A stretch of DNA of 45,118 bases from Oscillospiraceae bacterium (GCA_022801715.1 JAAWSV010000018.1:1-45118), one strand, 5' to 3'. Positions 34,781 to 42,583 are shown, numbered from the stretch's first letter. Notes: generated by a model not told the origin, from the letters alone. Numbers and translations: made by a program.

Positions 34781-35658
34781 CGTGCATCCCCCTCTCCTGT
34801 CAGGCCGTTTTGGGCTATAACGTAGTCCGCCGCCGTCTCGCAGGAGGCGAACCACGCGCCGTTTTCTCTCATGTAGACAATCAGCTCCTCCAGCATCTTA
34901 CAGCGGCTGGCGCGGCCAATGAGGGCCGGGTGGAGCTTTAGGCAGAGGAACTTGTCCCCCTCCGCCCGGCGGCCGTCGAACTCGTCCTGCCAGATCTCCC
35001 GAACCGCGGCGTTGTTGTAGGACGCCTTGTGGTGGGGGGGCACGAAGGTGAAGAAATAGTAGGGCAGATCCTCTAACATGGGGTCGGTGGAGAACTCCAC
35101 CAAGGGCTGCTTCTTCCCTTGGCGCTCATAGCAGTAGGCCCAGTCGCAGCACTTGGCCGGGTTGATGGCGGAGCTGTACTTGTAGCGGCGCTCCAGGAGC
35201 AGGTCCACGGTGTGGCTCTGCTGGAAGCCGCCGGGGAGGCGGCAGCCCACAGGCTTTTTCCCGGTGATCGCGGCGATAGCCGCCTCCGCACGCTCCATGT
35301 CCTGGCGGGCCTCCTCCAGGGAGAGGAGGGCGCCGTGGCTGTCGTGGGCGTCGCCGTGGGCGGCGATCTCGTGGCCGGCGGCGGCGATGGCCTTCACCTG
35401 GTCCGGGCAGCGCCGGCAGATGACGCCGGGGACGAAGAAGGTGGCGGGGACGCTCTGCCGCGCCAGCATGTTCAAGAGGCGGGGCAGGCCCTCGTCCGGG
35501 CCGTAGAGACCCCGGGAGCGGTCGGCAAAGGGGAGGTCCTCCCGACCGAAGTAGGCGGCCTGGAGGCGGTCCGCGTCAAAGTCGAAGGTCAGGAGGACGG
35601 CAATCTGCCGGCCCTCCGGCCATCGGATGCCCTCGCCGGTGGGGAGTGTGGTTTGCAT
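34777..35658 (-). CDS. Polysaccharide-deacetylase-fold hydrolase (PuuE-like), copy B
   Basis: A 293-residue paralogue of the next gene. Motifs: LTFDFDADR, HGDAH in AAHGDAHDSH, the loop CRLPGGFQQSH, and LHPALIGRASR. It differs from copy A in having Asp/Ala where copy A has Gly/Glu after FDxD, so the pair probably act on different substrates or form a heteromer. ATG 35658 is chosen because AAAGGGGG precedes it; the frame continues upstream to 35802 only through the repeat at 35768-35808. Its stop overlaps the copy A start by four bases. It is cytoplasmic, with no signal peptide. Confidence 0.8.
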   Translation of the reverse strand: MQTTLPTGEGIRWPEGRQIAVLLTFDFDADRLQAAYFGREDLPFADRSRGLYGPDEGLPRLLNMLARQSVPATFFVPGVICRRCPDQVKAIAAAGHEIAAHGDAHDSHGALLSLEEARQDMERAEAAIAAITGKKPVGCRLPGGFQQSHTVDLLLERRYKYSSAINPAKCCDWAYCYERQGKKQPLVEFSTDPMLEDLPYYFFTFVPPHHKASYNNAAVREIWQDEFDGRRAEGDKFLCLKLHPALIGRASRCKMLEELIVYMRENGAWFASCETAADYVIAQNGLTGEGDAR

Positions 35659-35767
35659 GGGCAAACCCCCTTTCGTTGAGTGTGGAGTTAGAAGTGGCGG
35701 TGTCCCGCGGAGCGGGAGGGCTTGGCTGGGTGGGATGGTATGGCGGGGCGCGTGGAAGCCCTCAGCC

Positions 35768-35808
35768 GCCGGACTTTGTCCGGCGCCAGCTCCCTTTGGC
35801 AAGGGAGC
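35768..35808. repeat. Tandem hairpin repeat GCCGGAC/GCTCCCTT
   Basis: Two adjoining perfect hairpins: GCCGGAC-TTT-GTCCGGC (35768-35784) and GCTCCCTT-TGGC-AAGGGAGC (35789-35808), preceded by CCTCAGCC. I recall this pair as a frequent intergenic repeat in Oscillospiraceae-type genomes, but cannot count copies here. It lies in the 211-base gap between the amidohydrolase and copy B. Confidence 0.6.
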
Positions 35809-35869
35809 CTTTGGCTTGCCGATCTGCTGTCAATGCTGTCTGTAGGGTGCGATGGCCTCGGCGGGGTGG

Positions 35870-37291
35870 TTATAGTTGGTCATTGCGCATGTATTCCGCT
35901 ATGATGCTGTTGGTCTCCTGAAAGCGGGGGGTGGCGCGCTCTGCGAGGGACTCGGCCTCCTGCTGGACGCTGTCCAAGACCTCGTCCAAGTCGAAGGTCA
36001 GGGGGCGGCGGTGCTCCATCAGGAGCTTGCCGGCGGCGATGACCGTGTCCACCTCGTGGCCCCGGCCGGCGTAGACCAGGTTGGCCGCGATGTTGCGCAT
36101 GGGGGAGGTGATCACCGGGCTGAGGCTGGGCTGGCGGAGGTCGATGAGGATTAGGTCCGCCGCCTTGCCCGGCTCAATGGAGCCGGTGACGTCCCCTAAA
36201 CCGATGGCCCGGGCGCCCTCGATGGTGGCCATGCGCAGGACCTTCCAGGCGGGGAATACCAAGGGGGTGCCGTACTTGCACTTGTTCAGCACCGCCGCCA
36301 GCTTCATCTCGTTGAACATGTTGTGGTTGTTATTCCCCGGGGACTGGTCGCTGCCAAGGCCCACCAGGCCGCCGTGGTTTAGGAAGATCTTGGCCGGGGG
36401 GACCTCCCCGTCGATGACGCCGATGGAGGAGGGGCAGAAGATCATGCTGGCCCCCCGCCTGGCCGTCAGGGCCACCTCCTCCTCTGTGGCGCTGGAGAGG
36501 TGAACGGCGATGAGGTTTTCGTCGATGACGCCCAGGGAGTCCAGGTAGGCCACCGGGCGCATGTGGTGGCGGAGCTGGATCTGCTCGTCCTCCCGGCTGC
36601 CCTGGGAGAAGTGCATGTGGACCCGGGTGCCCACCTCCTTGGCCATGCGGCAGACACGCACCATCAGCTCCCGGCTGACAAAGTCCGCCCCCTGGGGGCC
36701 GAAGAGGACGCGGATGCGCCCGTTGTCGTAGTTGTGGAAGCGGTCGAAAAGATTCAGACAGGCGTCCAGGGACTCCTGGCCCAAGCCGGGGAAGAAGCGG
36801 TAGAGCTCTCCGGGACCGTAGGACCCCATGTCCACCTCCCGGATTCGGGGGCTCAGGTTGGCCCGGAGGCCAAAGGCCGCGGCGGTCTCCGCCGAGCCGA
36901 TCAGGTCCGGCCCGTCGTCCCCCACGGTGGTGGTACCGCTCATCAGGGCCTCCGCCATGGCCAGACGGCTGCCGGCCAGACGGGCGGCGGGGGTGCCGGC
37001 GGCCTCAAAGGGGGCCACGCCGCCCCACATCCAGTTGGTGATATCCTGCGCCACCCCCCGGTAGACCGCGTGGCGGGTGTGCATATGGCAGTCCACAAAG
37101 CCGGGGAGAAGGACATGGTGGTGTCCCTCCACCGTCCGCTCGGCGGTGTAGGCACCCTCCAGCGCCTCCCGCGGACCCGCGGCCACAATTTTTCCTCTGT
37201 CCACCGCCACGCTTTCCCCGCACCGGTAGCCTAAGCCCTCCCCGGCCATGGTGTACATATGGGGGGCGTGGACCAGCAGATCGACCTTCAT
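35870..37291 (-). CDS. Amidohydrolase of the ATZ/TRZ-SsnA-type (cytosine deaminase-like) family
   Basis: A 473-residue metal-dependent hydrolase. The metal site is complete: HMH in PGFVDCHMHTRHA, His in RVHMHFSQG, His in AVHLSSATEEE, and Asp in LGSDQSPGNN. The last motif with NNNHNMFNEMK is typical of the ATZ/TRZ and SsnA-like deaminases and hydrolases that act on aromatic or cyclic nitrogen compounds. A C-terminal EPGKAADLILIDL strand closes the beta domain. ATG 37291 follows AAAGGAGG. It has its own near-consensus promoter at 37347-37375 and leads the unit with two PuuE-like proteins and a lipoprotein. The substrate is not readable. Confidence 0.85.
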   Translation of the reverse strand: MKVDLLVHAPHMYTMAGEGLGYRCGESVAVDRGKIVAAGPREALEGAYTAERTVEGHHHVLLPGFVDCHMHTRHAVYRGVAQDITNWMWGGVAPFEAAGTPAARLAGSRLAMAEALMSGTTTVGDDGPDLIGSAETAAAFGLRANLSPRIREVDMGSYGPGELYRFFPGLGQESLDACLNLFDRFHNYDNGRIRVLFGPQGADFVSRELMVRVCRMAKEVGTRVHMHFSQGSREDEQIQLRHHMRPVAYLDSLGVIDENLIAVHLSSATEEEVALTARRGASMIFCPSSIGVIDGEVPPAKIFLNHGGLVGLGSDQSPGNNNHNMFNEMKLAAVLNKCKYGTPLVFPAWKVLRMATIEGARAIGLGDVTGSIEPGKAADLILIDLRQPSLSPVITSPMRNIAANLVYAGRGHEVDTVIAAGKLLMEHRRPLTFDLDEVLDSVQQEAESLAERATPRFQETNSIIAEYMRNDQL

Positions 37292-37346
37292 AAGGGGCTC
37301 CTCCTTTTTCTCGGCGGTCCTCTTTCGCCGCCTGCGATGTGGCCCT

Positions 37347-37375
37347 ATTGTAACAAGCGGCAAGTTTCCTGTCAA
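37347..37375 (-). promoter_or_regulatory. Near-consensus promoter of the amidohydrolase unit
   Basis: On the minus strand TTGACA (37370-37375) and TACAAT (37347-37352) are exactly 17 bases apart, about 50 bases before the ATG at 37291. Strong sigma-A match. Confidence 0.8.
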
Positions 37376-37665
37376 GGAGAATAGAAATTTGGGGAAAGTG
37401 CATAAATAGTCAGGGGGAAGCTGGAGCGAGAAGTGAAGGTGTCCGGCGCACCAGACGATTTTTATCCATCATAAGGGGCGGGAAACTTTACAGGTTTCCC
37501 GCCCCTAAGCCCCCGGCAGGGGTTCGCGTCCGCAGACGCGAAATAAAATGAAATCATTTTTTCCGGAAACCGCGTTTTCGGAAAAAATACTTCTCAGCCG
37601 ACAAGCGTGCGAACCCTTCGCCCCCGGCGGAGGGTGAGTGCGACGCAGGCGGCTGCAAGCCTGTT
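37376..37665. other. Non-coding spacer with several hairpins
   Basis: No gene is supported. It holds a 13-bp hairpin, AGGGGCGGGAAAC (37474-37486) with its inverse at 37494-37506, a CGCGTCC-GCAGACGCG type palindrome (about 37526-37542), and TTTTTTCCGGAAACCGCG with its imperfect inverse ending CGGAAAAAA (about 37557-37587). The last resembles the hairpin at 40095-40126 in the ornithine operon gap. Confidence 0.5.
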
Positions 37666-37691
37666 CGCTTGAAATCCGCAGATTTCAAGCG
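37666..37691. repeat. TTGAAATC hairpin, copy 1 (after lysR)
   Basis: CGCTTGAAATC (37666-37676) pairs perfectly with GATTTCAAGCG (37681-37691), loop CGCA. It lies 8 bases past the lysR stop on the minus strand. No T run follows. Variants with compensatory changes occur at 39933-39958 and 39977-40002. Confidence 0.65.
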
Positions 37692-37699
37692 AGTAGATT

Positions 37700-38575
37700 T
37701 TAAGTGAGCGTGAAATACGTACAGACGTGGTCGATGAAGAATTTTGTGATGCTGGAGAGGCGGGCGTTTTTGGCGGTGGCGATGCCTACGCTGCGGTACT
37801 GGGGGTTGTCGAAGGGCTTCCAGACCACCCGGTAGCGGCCGTTGTCCGCCATCAGGGAGTGCATGATGCTGATGCCAAGGCCGCTCTCCACCATGGCTAA
37901 GGTGGTGTGATCGCTGCTCACCTCAAAGCGGAGCTTGGGACGGTAGGGCAGGGAATCTAAAAAGCGGCGGATCTCGTAGTCGTCCTCCTCCTTGATCATG
38001 ATGTAGGGCGCCCCCTCCAGCGCCTCGATGGGGAAGGTCTCCGCGTTCGCCTGGGGGTGGTTCTCCGGCAGCACCGCCACCAGCATGTCCCGGCGGAGGA
38101 AGCGGGTGTTTAAGTCGTTGACGGTGGGCAGGCTCACAAAGCCGCAGTCCACCTTGCCCCGGAGGATCCACTCCTCGATGTCCGAGTAGATCTCGCTGTT
38201 GATCAGCTCGAACTCGATATTGGGGTAGAGCCCCTGGAAGGAGGTGAGCATCTTGGGAATCCACTGGTCGGCAATGCTGGTGAAGGTGCCCACCCGGATG
38301 AGGCCGATGTGGAGGCCGTGCATCTCGTTTACCGTGTATTTTAACTGGGCGCAGTCGGCACTGATGGAGCGGAGGATGGGCAGAAGCTGCTGCCCGGCGG
38401 AGCTAATTGTGATCCCCGAGCGGCTGCGCCGCAGCAGCTCCATGTCCCACTCGCTCTCTAAATCCGCAATCATTCGGCTGACGGCGGACTGGGTGTACCC
38501 CATCTGGTCCGCCGCCCGGCTGATGCTCCCCAGTTCAATGGCCTTCAGCAGTGCCTCGCACTTTTGCAGGTTCAT
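37700..38575 (-). CDS. LysR-family transcriptional regulator
   Basis: A 291-residue LysR-type regulator. Residues 1-60 form the winged helix (MNLQKCEALLKAIELGSISRAA, shown in part: AIELGSISRAADQMGYTQSA; then VSRMIADLE). Residues from about 90 form the two-lobed effector domain (IRVGTFTSIADQWIPKML, VESGLGISIMHSLM). ATG 38575 follows TGGAGG; the frame to 38620 is not needed. It is divergent from ord, and its promoter overlaps that of the ornithine operon, the usual layout for a LysR protein controlling the neighbouring operon and itself. Effector (ornithine or a derivative) is inferred. Confidence 0.88.
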   Translation of the reverse strand: MNLQKCEALLKAIELGSISRAADQMGYTQSAVSRMIADLESEWDMELLRRSRSGITISSAGQQLLPILRSISADCAQLKYTVNEMHGLHIGLIRVGTFTSIADQWIPKMLTSFQGLYPNIEFELINSEIYSDIEEWILRGKVDCGFVSLPTVNDLNTRFLRRDMLVAVLPENHPQANAETFPIEALEGAPYIMIKEEDDYEIRRFLDSLPYRPKLRFEVSSDHTTLAMVESGLGISIMHSLMADNGRYRVVWKPFDNPQYRSVGIATAKNARLSSITKFFIDHVCTYFTLT

Positions 38576-38655
38576 GGAAAGCCTCCATTCTGAAATGGCC
38601 GGCAGGGCCGGCAGATCCATTCCAAATTTGAATAGATAATATGAGAAAGATTCTC

Positions 38656-38684
38656 TTGTGTAATGGCTGAGGCTATTGTATTAT
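38656..38684 (+). promoter_or_regulatory. Promoter of the ornithine operon
   Basis: TTGTGT (38656-38661) and TATTAT (38679-38684) are 17 bases apart. The weak -35 fits a LysR-activated promoter. The leader to ATG 38862 would be about 170 nt and contains CCCGC-GGTAT-GCGGG (38752-38766) and a GC-rich hairpin just before the ribosome binding site. Confidence 0.5.
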
Positions 38685-38703
38685 AAATGATAGAAAAGTG
38701 CAA
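38675..38703 (-). promoter_or_regulatory. Promoter of lysR
   Basis: On the minus strand TTGCAC (38698-38703) and TACAAT (38675-38680) are 17 bases apart. It shares bases with the -10 region of the ord promoter, so the two cannot easily be occupied together. Confidence 0.55.
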
Positions 38704-38861
38704 GCCATTTTTCTGAATCTTTGTGAAAGTTAACGACAAAGTCAGAGCAATCCCGCCCGCGGTATGCGGGGAGCACGTCTCGGTACAGCAAAGAGGAAGA
38801 GGAAGCACGGGACATCCCCCGGCCCTTGGGCGCGGGGAGACAGAAATGGAGGAGATTACTT

Positions 38862-39929
38862 ATGGAAAACGTAAAGGTCATCATCTGGGGTTTAGGCGCG
38901 ATGGGCGGCGGCATGGCTGACATGCTGCTCAAGAAGCAGGGCGTGGACATTGTGGGCGTGGCTGGCCGGAACAAGAAGATCGGCACCAGCATGTACGACT
39001 ACATCAAGACCCCCCGGGGCGACCGTCCCGACGTCATCATCGGGGCTCCCGAGGACGTGATCAAGCCCGGCGCCGCCGATGTGGTGCTGCTGTGCACCGA
39101 CTCCTTTACCAAGGAGGCCTTCCCCCGGATGAAGTTCATTCTGGAGCAGGGGATCAACGTCATCACCTCCGCCGAGGAGATGGCCTATCCCAAGGCCCAG
39201 GAGCCTGAGCTGGCCGAGGAGCTGGACAAGATCGCCAAGGCCAACGGCGTGTCCATCCTGGGCACCGGCATCAACCCCGGCCTCATCATGGATCTGCTGG
39301 TGCTGATCTGGACCGGCTGCCAGGAGAGCGTGGACCACATCGTCTCCCGCCGCGTCAACAGCCTCTCCCCCTTCGGCCCCGCCGTCATGGATGAGCAGGG
39401 CATCGGCATCAGCAAGGAGGAGTTCTATCTCCGCAAGGAGGGCAAGGGTGAGCGTCACCTGTCCGGCCACGTGGGCTTCGCCGAGAGCGTGGGCATGATC
39501 GCCGAGGGCATCGGCTGGGAGCTGGACGACTTCAAGCAGGACATGGAGCCCATCGTCACCGACGTGGACCGCAAGAGCCCCTACGGCTTCGCCGCCGCGG
39601 GCAGCGTGGCCGGCGTGGCCATGAAGGCCTGGGGCTACAAGAATGGCGAGTGCGTCATCGAGATGGACCATCCCCAGCAGATCGAGCCTGAGCAGGTGGG
39701 CGTCCAGACCGGCGACTATGTGATCATCAACGGCACCCCCAACGTGAACATGGTCAACTCCCCGGAGATTGACGGCGGCATCGGCACCATCGCCATGTGC
39801 GTGAACATGATCCCCCAGATCATCAACGCCGAGCCGGGCCTCCACACCATGCTAACCCTCCCCGTGCCCCGGGCCATCATGGGCGACATGCGCAAGCGCA
39901 TCAATCCCGAGCGCAAGATCGTCAAGTAA
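38862..39929 (+). CDS. ord: 2,4-diaminopentanoate dehydrogenase
   Basis: A 355-residue NAD(P)-dependent enzyme that oxidatively deaminates (2R,4S)-2,4-diaminopentanoate to 2-amino-4-oxopentanoate, the second step of oxidative ornithine fermentation. The Rossmann loop is IIWGLGAMGGGMA at the N-terminus; SAEEMAYPKAQEPELAEELD and GTGINPGLIMD are typical of the dihydrodipicolinate-reductase-like Ord family. ATG 38862 follows GGAGGAG. It is the first gene of the ornithine operon under the LysR-linked promoter. Unusually, 493 bases packed with hairpins separate it from ortA. Codon use is biased as in an abundant catabolic enzyme. Confidence 0.93.
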   Translation: MENVKVIIWGLGAMGGGMADMLLKKQGVDIVGVAGRNKKIGTSMYDYIKTPRGDRPDVIIGAPEDVIKPGAADVVLLCTDSFTKEAFPRMKFILEQGINVITSAEEMAYPKAQEPELAEELDKIAKANGVSILGTGINPGLIMDLLVLIWTGCQESVDHIVSRRVNSLSPFGPAVMDEQGIGISKEEFYLRKEGKGERHLSGHVGFAESVGMIAEGIGWELDDFKQDMEPIVTDVDRKSPYGFAAAGSVAGVAMKAWGYKNGECVIEMDHPQQIEPEQVGVQTGDYVIINGTPNVNMVNSPEIDGGIGTIAMCVNMIPQIINAEPGLHTMLTLPVPRAIMGDMRKRINPERKIVK

Positions 39930-39932
39930 TTT

Positions 39933-40126
39933 CGTTTGAAATCTGCGGATTTCAAACGAGAGGAGAATAAGGTTTTCATTTGAAAGCTGAGGATTTCAAA
40001 TGAGGATTTTAATGACGGAGGCTTTTTTCCGGGAAGCACCCCTTGGGGCGATTCCCGGAAAAAAGGACCGGGCCCAGCGGGGCCCGTAAGGTGTTTTTCC
40101 GAAAACGCGGTTTTCGGAAAAACGAT
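39933..40126. repeat. Hairpin cluster inside the ornithine operon (ord-ortA gap)
   Basis: Consecutive hairpins: CGTTTGAAATC/GATTTCAAACG (39933-39958); CATTTGAAA-GC/GGATTTCAAATG (39977-40002, one mismatch); CTTTTTTCCGGGAA with TTCCCGGAAAAAAG (about 40021-40067) around an inner CCCCTTGGGG; CGGGCCC-AGC-GGGGCCCG (about 40071-40089); and TTTTTCCGAAAA-CGCGG-TTTTCGGAAAAA (40096-40124). The third and fifth have T runs at the 5' foot and A runs at the 3' foot, the reverse of a terminator. Confidence 0.65.
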
Positions 40127-40422
40127 TTGAATTGGTTTGCGCCGGCGGCGCAAACTCCTGCGGAGGGCTTTTTCTTTTCCTTTGGAAGGAAAAGAATCAA
40201 AAGGAACTGCTTTGCTGCTCTTGGTCCGCAGGTACGTGACCAATGCAGAGGAGTGGGGGAGGTTCCCCTCACTCCTTCTGCGCTGAGAAGAGAATGAGGA
40301 GGATCGGGATGAGGGAAGATCTCCACTCCCCGCTCTCGTGAATGGGCGAGCGGGCCGGGGAAATAATGCCTCGCTCCTCGCTTGGCGCAGCACTATAAAT
40401 TTCAGAAAGGGTCGAAATTGCC
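40127..40422. other. Rest of the ord-ortA gap, no gene
   Basis: Contains GCGCCGGCGGCGC (about 40140-40152), a TTCTTTTCC-TTT-GGAAGGAAAAGAA hairpin followed by TCAAAAGG (about 40171-40203), and GGGGGAGG/CCCCTC pairing near 40255-40270. The open frame at 40043-40297 follows the palindromes, lacks a ribosome binding site and is not believable as a gene. Confidence 0.45.
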
Positions 40423-40728
40423 ATGGCTGTTAAAAACGACTGGGTGCGCATCCACCGCAATGTGCTGGAGCCGGAGGACCGCACCGGTAAGCTGCCGGAG
40501 GATACCAAGAAGGTGCCCCTTGAGATGTGGGTGAAGGGGCGGCTTCAGGACGAGAAGGCCGAGATCGGCGACGAGGTCACGGTGATGACCTGCGTGGGCC
40601 GTCTGGAGCACGGGAAGATGATCGAGGTCAATCCCTGCTATGATCTGGGGTACGGTGAATTTGTGCCGGAGATCCTCCAGATGGAGGAGTCTCTCAGAAC
40701 AGCTCTCTTTGGAGGTGACGGGAAATGA
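40423..40728 (+). CDS. ortA: 2-amino-4-oxopentanoate thiolase, alpha subunit
   Basis: A 101-residue small subunit. With OrtB it cleaves 2-amino-4-oxopentanoate with CoA to acetyl-CoA and alanine. The sequence from NDWVRIHRNVLEPEDRTG through KVPLEMWVKGRL to CVGRLEHGKMIEVNPCY is the family pattern and the length is usual. ATG 40423 is preceded by AGAAAGG with long spacing (about 12 bases), a weak site. The last four bases overlap the ortB start (ATGA), so the subunits are translationally coupled, consistent with a fixed ratio. Confidence 0.93.
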   Translation: MAVKNDWVRIHRNVLEPEDRTGKLPEDTKKVPLEMWVKGRLQDEKAEIGDEVTVMTCVGRLEHGKMIEVNPCYDLGYGEFVPEILQMEESLRTALFGGDGK

Positions 40729-42131
40729 TTGTGGACAGAAGCTATCAGGCCGTCACCGGCCGTATGGCCCAGATTATCGAGAAGGCCATGGGTGTGGACT
40801 ACAGCCGCTATGAGCGCGAGGGCATCGTCTTTGACTATGAGGCCCTGATGAACGACACCGGCTACTCCCTGGAGGACCACATCCGCATTCAGCAGACCTA
40901 TAACGTGGGCTCCACCCCCGTCTTTGAGCTGCACAACCTCACCGCGCTGGCCCGGAAGTACGCGGCCCCCGGCAAGGGCGCCCGGATCTTCGTCAAGGAC
41001 GAGGCCTCCAACCCCGCCGGCTCCTTCAAGGAGCGCCGGGCCTGCACCAGCGTGTACCACGCCAAGAAGCTGGGCTATAAGGGCGTCATCGCCGCCACCA
41101 GCGGCAACTACGGCGCCGCCGTGGCCTCCCAGGCCGCCATGCAGGGCCTCAAGTGCATCATCGTGCAGGAGTGCTACGACTCCAAGGCCAGCGGCCAGCC
41201 GGAGATCATCGAGAAGGCCCGTAAGTGCGAGGCCTTAGGGGCCGAGGTGCTCCAGCTCAGCGTGGGCCCGGAGCTGTTCTATGAGGTCCTCATGATGCTG
41301 GAGGACACCGGCTACTTCAATGCCTCCCTGTACTCCGCCTTTGGCGTGGGCGGCGTGGAGACCCTGGGCTGGGAGCTGGGCCATCAGTTCAAGGACCGCT
41401 TTGGCCGCAACCCCGACGTGGTGGTCTGCGCCAACGCCGGCGGCGGCAACCTCACCGGTACCGCCCGGGGCCTGAAGAAGGCCGGCTGCGACGCCCAGAT
41501 CATCGCCGCCAGCGTGGACCTGAAGGGTCTGAGCATGGCCAGCGACACCCAGTTCAACCGCAAGAGCTTCACCACCGCCCACACCGGCTTCGGCGTGCCC
41601 TACGCCACCGATCCCGACCACTCCGACGTGCCCCGGTCCGCCGCCCGTCCCCTGCGCTACATGGACCGCTATGTCACCGTGAAGCAGGGCGAGGTGTTCT
41701 ACATCACCGAGGCGCTGGCCGCCCTGGAGGGCATGGAGAAGGGCCCCGCCGGCAACACCAGCCTGGCCGCCGCCTTCTCCCTGGCCCAGGAGCTGGATCA
41801 GGATCAGATCATCGTGGCCCAGGAGACCGAGTACACCGGCGCCGGCAAGCACATCCAGCCCCAGCTGGCCTTCGCCCGGAAGAACGGCATCGAGCTGAAG
41901 TTCGGCGATCCCCGCACCGAGGTCCCCGGCGAGAACATCGTCTTCCCCGCCGACCCCGGCCAGCTGAAGGCCCAGGAATCCGATCTGGACCGGATGCGCA
42001 GCTCTTTGATCCGCCGTCAGGCCAGCCACGCTACCGCTCCCCTCACCGACGCGGACATCGCCTATCTGGTGGAGGAGACCAGAAGCTCTCCCACCTTCGT
42101 GAAGAAGGTCCTGGAGGAGCTGGGCAAGTAA
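40725..42131 (+). CDS. ortB: 2-amino-4-oxopentanoate thiolase, beta subunit (PLP-dependent)
   Basis: A 468-residue PLP enzyme of the threonine synthase-like fold type II, the catalytic subunit of the thiolase that makes alanine and acetyl-CoA. Lys102 in NPAGSFKERRA is the expected Schiff-base lysine. ATSGNYGAAVASQAAM and the glycine-rich phosphate loop NAGGGNLTGTARG are visible. An N-terminal segment of about 80 residues precedes the PLP fold. ATG overlaps the ortA stop, and GGAGGTGACGGG upstream gives the ribosome binding site. Alanine and acetyl-CoA feed transamination and Pta. Confidence 0.94.
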   Translation: MIVDRSYQAVTGRMAQIIEKAMGVDYSRYEREGIVFDYEALMNDTGYSLEDHIRIQQTYNVGSTPVFELHNLTALARKYAAPGKGARIFVKDEASNPAGSFKERRACTSVYHAKKLGYKGVIAATSGNYGAAVASQAAMQGLKCIIVQECYDSKASGQPEIIEKARKCEALGAEVLQLSVGPELFYEVLMMLEDTGYFNASLYSAFGVGGVETLGWELGHQFKDRFGRNPDVVVCANAGGGNLTGTARGLKKAGCDAQIIAASVDLKGLSMASDTQFNRKSFTTAHTGFGVPYATDPDHSDVPRSAARPLRYMDRYVTVKQGEVFYITEALAALEGMEKGPAGNTSLAAAFSLAQELDQDQIIVAQETEYTGAGKHIQPQLAFARKNGIELKFGDPRTEVPGENIVFPADPGQLKAQESDLDRMRSSLIRRQASHATAPLTDADIAYLVEETRSSPTFVKKVLEELGK

Positions 42132-42217
42132 GCACGCGCCTGATTCCCCTATGATCGGGCGGATTCCCCCAAAAATGACATGTTTCTTAGGAAATAGACA
42201 GTGAGGTAATTGAGAAG

Positions 42218-42583
42218 ATGAAGAGAAACGACGACTTTTCTGTGCGCCACCAGAAATTGGCCGGCATGAGCGATGAGGAGCTGAAGGCCTATTTCTGGAA
42301 GCTGGCCCAGCAGGTGGTGGACCCCCTGCTGGAGTACGGCCGCACCCACACCACCCCCTCCATCGAGCGCTCTGTCCTGCTGCGCATGGGCTTCTCCTCC
42401 CTGGAGGCCAAGCCCATGGTGGATTTCGCCATCGCCAACAACATGATCGGCCACGGCGTGGGCAACATCGTCTACCGCCTCTCCAAGAGCGAGAAGATCT
42501 CCATCCGGGAGGCCGGCGTGGCCCTCAGCGAGGGCAAGGACTGGGACAAGGCCGCTGCGCTGTTTGAGGGAGGTGCGAACTGA
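42218..42583 (+). CDS. oraS: D-ornithine 4,5-aminomutase, small subunit
   Basis: A 121-residue small subunit of the adenosylcobalamin- and PLP-dependent D-ornithine 4,5-aminomutase, which converts D-ornithine to (2R,4S)-2,4-diaminopentanoate. The mid region GRTHTTPSIERSVLLRMGFSS (in part: TPSIERSVLLRMGFSS) and the C-terminal GHGVGNIVYRLSK are conserved. Length is as in Clostridium sticklandii and C. difficile. The last base of its TGA is shared with the A of the oraE ATG region (TGATG), so the two are tightly coupled. A weak GTGAGGT site lies upstream; an 86-base gap follows ortB. Confidence 0.94.
   Translation: MKRNDDFSVRHQKLAGMSDEELKAYFWKLAQQVVDPLLEYGRTHTTPSIERSVLLRMGFSSLEAKPMVDFAIANNMIGHGVGNIVYRLSKSEKISIREAGVALSEGKDWDKAAALFEGGAN

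Noticed and set aside
40021-40124. Hairpins considered as terminators ending the ord transcript
   Set aside because: Their T runs precede and A runs follow the stem, so neither strand gives a stem followed by an unpaired T tract.
40043-40297. An 84-codon frame in the ord-ortA gap
   Set aside because: Its sequence follows three palindromes, there is no ribosome binding site, and no family is recognised; treated as repeat DNA.
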